From Nonlabens sp. YIK11 (GTDB lineage Bacteria > Bacteroidota > Bacteroidia > Flavobacteriales > Flavobacteriaceae): 64,000 bases of DNA. The DNA lies in the NCBI RefSeq assembly GCF_001413925.1, contig NZ_LBMJ01000001.1:2768001-2832000 (forward strand), read 5' to 3'. The first letter of the stretch is position 1. Each line of letters starts with the position of its first letter. The notes below the pieces were generated by a model that ran no database searches, was not told the origin of the DNA, and was given only the letters and a program-made list of their open reading frames with translations. The translations under genes were made by a program, and so were the position numbers. Of this stretch, positions 61,691 to 64,000 are shown one piece after another.

Positions 61691-62042
61691 AAGTGCTTTT
61701 GCTTGAGCAGCAAATATAAATTTTATCGAGTTAGGTTTTGGTGAATTATCGGCGTTGTAATTGTTGGTGGGTAATGGGGTTTATAATCATAACAAAAGCT
61801 CGATTGGACTGTTCATTTTTGCCATTGATAAGCTCAGGTTGAGAATTTCCGTATTCATTCTAAGCTTGTCGAAAGAGGTTGGTGATGCAAAGAGCATTTT
61901 CCTAGGCACTCGCCTTCGACAGGCTCAGGCTGACAGTGAGGTTTTTTTCTTCTGTGACTCGCCTTCGACAGGTTCTTGCTGAAAGTGGTCGTCGTAGCCG
62001 TAAAACGAATTGAATACTTTCTTTTATATACGGATATTCTGG
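61691..62042. other. Intergenic region with left repeat block
   Basis: This 352-base stretch, left of the GIY-YIG gene, holds one 80-bp repeat unit and a half unit. Open frames here (for example 61761-61982) are translations of the repeat and not genes. Confidence 0.7.
61856..61986. repeat. Repeat unit plus half unit, left of GIY-YIG
   Basis: Unit 61856-61935 runs from AAGCTTGTCGAAAG, through GTTGGTGATGCAAAGAGCATTTT, to CGCCTTCGACAGGCTCAGGC and TGACA. A half unit with CTCGCCTTCGACAGGTTC follows (61936-61986). The two ends of a unit are inverted versions of each other. Confidence 0.88.
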
Positions 62043-62351
62043 TTAATCAATCTTATGATTGTATTCTGTATAATTCTTGGAGTACTGCACCATTTTATCC
62101 CAATCGCCATTAATCAAAGCTTTTTTCTTTCTCCTGCTCCATCCCTTTATTCTTTTTTCCCAAATAATAGCTTGGCTGGGATCATCAATAAATTCTTTAT
62201 ACCATACCAATATTACTGGAAGTCGGCTGCTAGTATAACCTCTTGTTTTTCCAGATTGATGAATCGCTATTCTGCTTGCGAGATTTGAAGTGATTCCCGT
62301 GTAGAAACTTGCGTCAGCACATTCTAGTATGTAAACGGTGAAGTATTTCAT
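62043..62351 (-). CDS. GIY-YIG endonuclease domain protein
   Basis: A 102-aa single-domain GIY-YIG protein, similar in size to UvrC-N-like YhbQ/UPF0213 proteins. The motifs are VYILECADASFYTGIT (GIY and YTG elements), the conserved Arg in SNLASRIAIHQSG, and the catalytic glutamate in IIWEKRIKGWSRRKK. It is flanked on both sides by the same type of 80-82-bp repeat in the same orientation. Such a nuclease might cut or move these repeats, as the RAYT protein does for REP sequences; this is inference. Confidence 0.88.
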   Translation of the reverse strand: MKYFTVYILECADASFYTGITSNLASRIAIHQSGKTRGYTSSRLPVILVWYKEFIDDPSQAIIWEKRIKGWSRRKKKALINGDWDKMVQYSKNYTEYNHKID

Positions 62352-62691
62352 CTGTTAGTAATTTCTGACAGATTGAAGTTAGGGATTTTATTGTTTTTAA
62401 ATATCTGCCTTTTTTAGAATATACCTTCAACAGGTTCTGGTTGATATTTTCCTTGGTGTCATGCTGAGCTTATCGAAGCAGGTTGGTGGAGCAAAGAGGA
62501 TTTTTCTCGTTACTCGCCTTCGACAGGCTGAGGCTGACATTTTCCCTGATGTCATGCTGAGCTTGTCGAAGCAGGTTGATGGAAAGAAGAGCATTTTTCT
62601 CGTTACTCGCCTTCGACAGGCTCAGGCTGACAGTGGGCTTTTTCTTCCGTGAGACGCCTTCAACAGGCCTGGGCTTACAGTGAGGTATAGA
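62352..62691. other. Intergenic region with right repeat block
   Basis: This 340-base stretch between the GIY-YIG gene and the NeuB-type gene consists mostly of two full repeat units and half units. The frame 62461-62652 is a translation of the repeat. Confidence 0.7.
62458..62686. repeat. Two 82-bp repeat units plus half unit, right of GIY-YIG
   Basis: Units at 62458-62539 and 62551-62632, 82 bp each with an 11-bp spacer. Each starts GTCATGCTGAGCTT(A/G)TCGAAG and ends CGCCTTCGACAGGCT(G/C)AGGC-TGACA, its approximate inverse, with a middle like AGCATTTTTCTCGTTACT. A half unit (62633-62686) follows, as on the left side of the GIY-YIG gene. Confidence 0.9.
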
Positions 62692-63570
62692 TTAGGCTTT
62701 GCGGTACTTTAATTTATCGCGTTGAACTTGTTCTATGGGTAGAATGTCCATGGTTTTGTGAGTCAATGCCTGGTGTACTGCTTTTAAATCTCTGGCTAGC
62801 TTTCTCATTCCAGCTGGCTCTAAAGAAGCGCTGTGGTCCGTTCCTTTCCAAGTGCGATCTAGGGTATAGTGACGTTCAACGATGTTTGCTCCTAATGTAT
62901 AGGCAGCGATGTCTACAGCAATCCCAAGATGATGCCCAGAAAAACCTATATGTTTTACCCGATCGCCATATTTTTCCAGCAAGGTTGAAATGTCTAGTAG
63001 ACAAATATCTGCAAATGGGACTGGATAGCCTGATGTACAATTGTATAACACAAGATCTTGCGCGCGGTCCTGCTTTTCAAAAAAGTTGACCAATTCATCA
63101 ATTTCATCTGGAGTGGTCATTCCTGTAGAGCAATGGATCTCTCCGTCGTAGTTTTTACACAACCACTCGAGCATCTCATAATGGTTGTTGCAGGCACTAG
63201 GTATTTTAATAAATTCTGGTTGTAATCCAGCGATTTCTTTGGCACTGGTCAAATCCCAAACGCTTGTCGCATAGGTGATTCCCAGCGATTCACAATATTC
63301 TTTAAGCTCTGCATGTTGATGGACGTCGAACTCTAGAAACTCACGGTGCGCTCCATAGGTATCTCCATACGAATTAATAGGATTAGGGTGCGGTGCATTG
63401 TATTGCTCTGTAGTCAATAATTCTATGTTGTGACGTTTTTGAAACTTGACCGCATCGACCTTGCAAAAAACAGCAGCCATCTGGATCATTTCTTTGGCGA
63501 TGTCCATATCGCCTTTGTGATTGCCGCCTATTTCTGCAATGGTGTAGGGAACTTTGTACTTACTGAGCAT
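62692..63570 (-). CDS. N-acetylneuraminate synthase family (NeuB-like) protein
   Basis: A TIM-barrel synthase (292 aa) that condenses phosphoenolpyruvate with a hexosamine to make a nonulosonic acid such as sialic or legionaminic acid. Motifs are YTIAEIGGNHKGDMDIAKEMI, VDAVKFQKR, SVWDLTSAKEI, IKIPSACNNHYEML, STGMTT and the C-terminal FSGHHLGIAVDIAAYTLGANIVERHYTLDRTWKGTDHSASLEP, with the family's catalytic and metal residues. The C-terminal SAF (antifreeze-like) domain of full NeuB proteins (about 60 residues) is missing, so the exact product is uncertain. Confidence 0.9.
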   Translation of the reverse strand: MLSKYKVPYTIAEIGGNHKGDMDIAKEMIQMAAVFCKVDAVKFQKRHNIELLTTEQYNAPHPNPINSYGDTYGAHREFLEFDVHQHAELKEYCESLGITYATSVWDLTSAKEIAGLQPEFIKIPSACNNHYEMLEWLCKNYDGEIHCSTGMTTPDEIDELVNFFEKQDRAQDLVLYNCTSGYPVPFADICLLDISTLLEKYGDRVKHIGFSGHHLGIAVDIAAYTLGANIVERHYTLDRTWKGTDHSASLEPAGMRKLARDLKAVHQALTHKTMDILPIEQVQRDKLKYRKA

Positions 63571-63607
63571 TATTTATTGGTATTTATTCAAAATCCTAAA
63601 ATATATA

Positions 63608-64000
63608 TTATAAGAATTTTTCCTTGGATTTAATACTTTTATCTCTAAACCTCAAGATTGGTTGTTCAAAATACTTTGTAATCAGATATGAAATCAAAAT
63701 GGTCAATATCCAATATAATCCATATTTTGCAAGTATAGACAAATAGGCATTCATTTGAGTCCAATTTATAGCTTTCAAAACCCAATATTGAACTAGGGAT
63801 AAGTTTACTAAATACATCGGATAAGATATTAAACTAATGAATGTCAAATATTTGAAAACAATTCCTTTCCCGCTTTTTACTGAACTTAAAAACGGTAGTA
63901 TAAATAATGTACCTATGGAAACGGTAGTAAAGGAAAAAACTGATTGATAAATACCAACTTCATTTTCAATGAAGAAAGAAAGTTTAGTCGTGGCAAACAA
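63608..64000 (-). CDS. Acyltransferase family membrane protein, C-terminal part
   Basis: The C-terminal 130 residues of a gene that runs beyond the right end of the window. Four hydrophobic segments and the motif LISYPMYLVNLSLVQYWVL match the acyltransferase-3 family, which O-acetylates glycans. The ending FRDKSIKSKEKFL is a basic tail. The N-terminal catalytic part is not visible. Confidence 0.8.
   Translation of the reverse strand: MFATTKLSFFIENEVGIYQSVFSFTTVSIGTLFILPFLSSVKSGKGIVFKYLTFISLISYPMYLVNLSLVQYWVLKAINWTQMNAYLSILAKYGLYWILTILISYLITKYFEQPILRFRDKSIKSKEKFL

Noticed and set aside
61761-61982. Open frame of 73 codons containing LSLSKEVG and TRLRQAQAD
   Set aside because: It is the translation of the repeat unit; the same peptide comes from the right-hand repeats (62461-62652). 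No start context or family.
62461-62652. Open frame of 63 codons on the plus strand
   Set aside because: Formed by two copies of the 82-bp repeat; the internal duplication of LSLSKQV follows the DNA repeat.
1-64000. tRNA or rRNA genes, riboswitches
   Set aside because: No cloverleaf, rRNA-like stretch or known riboswitch pattern was recognised in any gap; short gaps were scanned only by eye.

Overview
The window looks like a chromosomal segment of a marine member of the Flavobacteriaceae (Bacteroidetes), possibly Nonlabens-like; the genus is an inference from protein style. The support is Bacteroidetes-type SecA and NDH-2, a PorV-like protein of the type IX secretion family, many lipoproteins with short lipoboxes, weak Shine-Dalgarno sites, and repeated -7 boxes of the form TAnnTTTG. 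I see no rRNA, tRNA, CRISPR array, prophage or insertion sequence with a transposase.

Layout. 1-691 is non-coding and carries an 11-bp-phased degenerate repeat array. 692-12486 is mostly minus-strand housekeeping: DUF885 lipoprotein, dsbD, tilS, pabB, a TonB-dependent receptor, lpd and a type II NADH dehydrogenase. 12608-13746 is a sigma factor with a membrane partner. 13892-21673 (minus) holds a lipoprotein, an SDR enzyme, a Yellow/MRJP-like protein, and a TetR / ABC / HlyD / TolC export operon whose ABC protein has a degenerate ATPase. 21822-35441 holds an M24 peptidase homologue, clpS-prmA-tpiA with companions, a PPIase fusion, recQ, kdsD, tatC and a cobalamin adenosyltransferase. 35633-46696 holds a DUF2795 gene, secA, meaB, a PAP2 phosphatase, lptB, pssA, a PorV-like gene and lnt. 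46851-64000 is a surface-glycan locus, nearly all on the minus strand: initiating sugar transferase, seven to eight glycosyltransferases, an O-antigen ligase/polymerase, a hexapeptide acetyltransferase, a NeuB-type synthase and an acyltransferase. It is interrupted by a small helix-turn-helix gene and a divergent 250-residue protein of unknown function.

The most striking structure is a palindrome, CGCTTTCGCGAAAGCG. I count 20 copies (17 with the 14-bp core exact) plus one copy split exactly at its centre. Sixteen copies lie inside genes and are translated, in any of three frames, as AFAKA, LSRKR or RFRES; four are intergenic. The split copy holds a 63-bp in-frame insert that itself contains two further palindromic repeat types. 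A second repeat family (CTTCGACAGGCTCAGGCTGACA-like) flanks a lone GIY-YIG nuclease gene on both sides and appears, as related sequence, inside two glycosyltransferase genes. A third structure, an 11-bp-phased degenerate array, occurs at 206-403 and at 49696-49805, the latter just upstream of the small helix-turn-helix gene.

Most gene calls rest on motifs read directly from the translations. Start sites were moved downstream where the longest frame overran a neighbour, a signal peptide or a -7 box. Repeat units were read by eye; genome-wide counts were not possible here.
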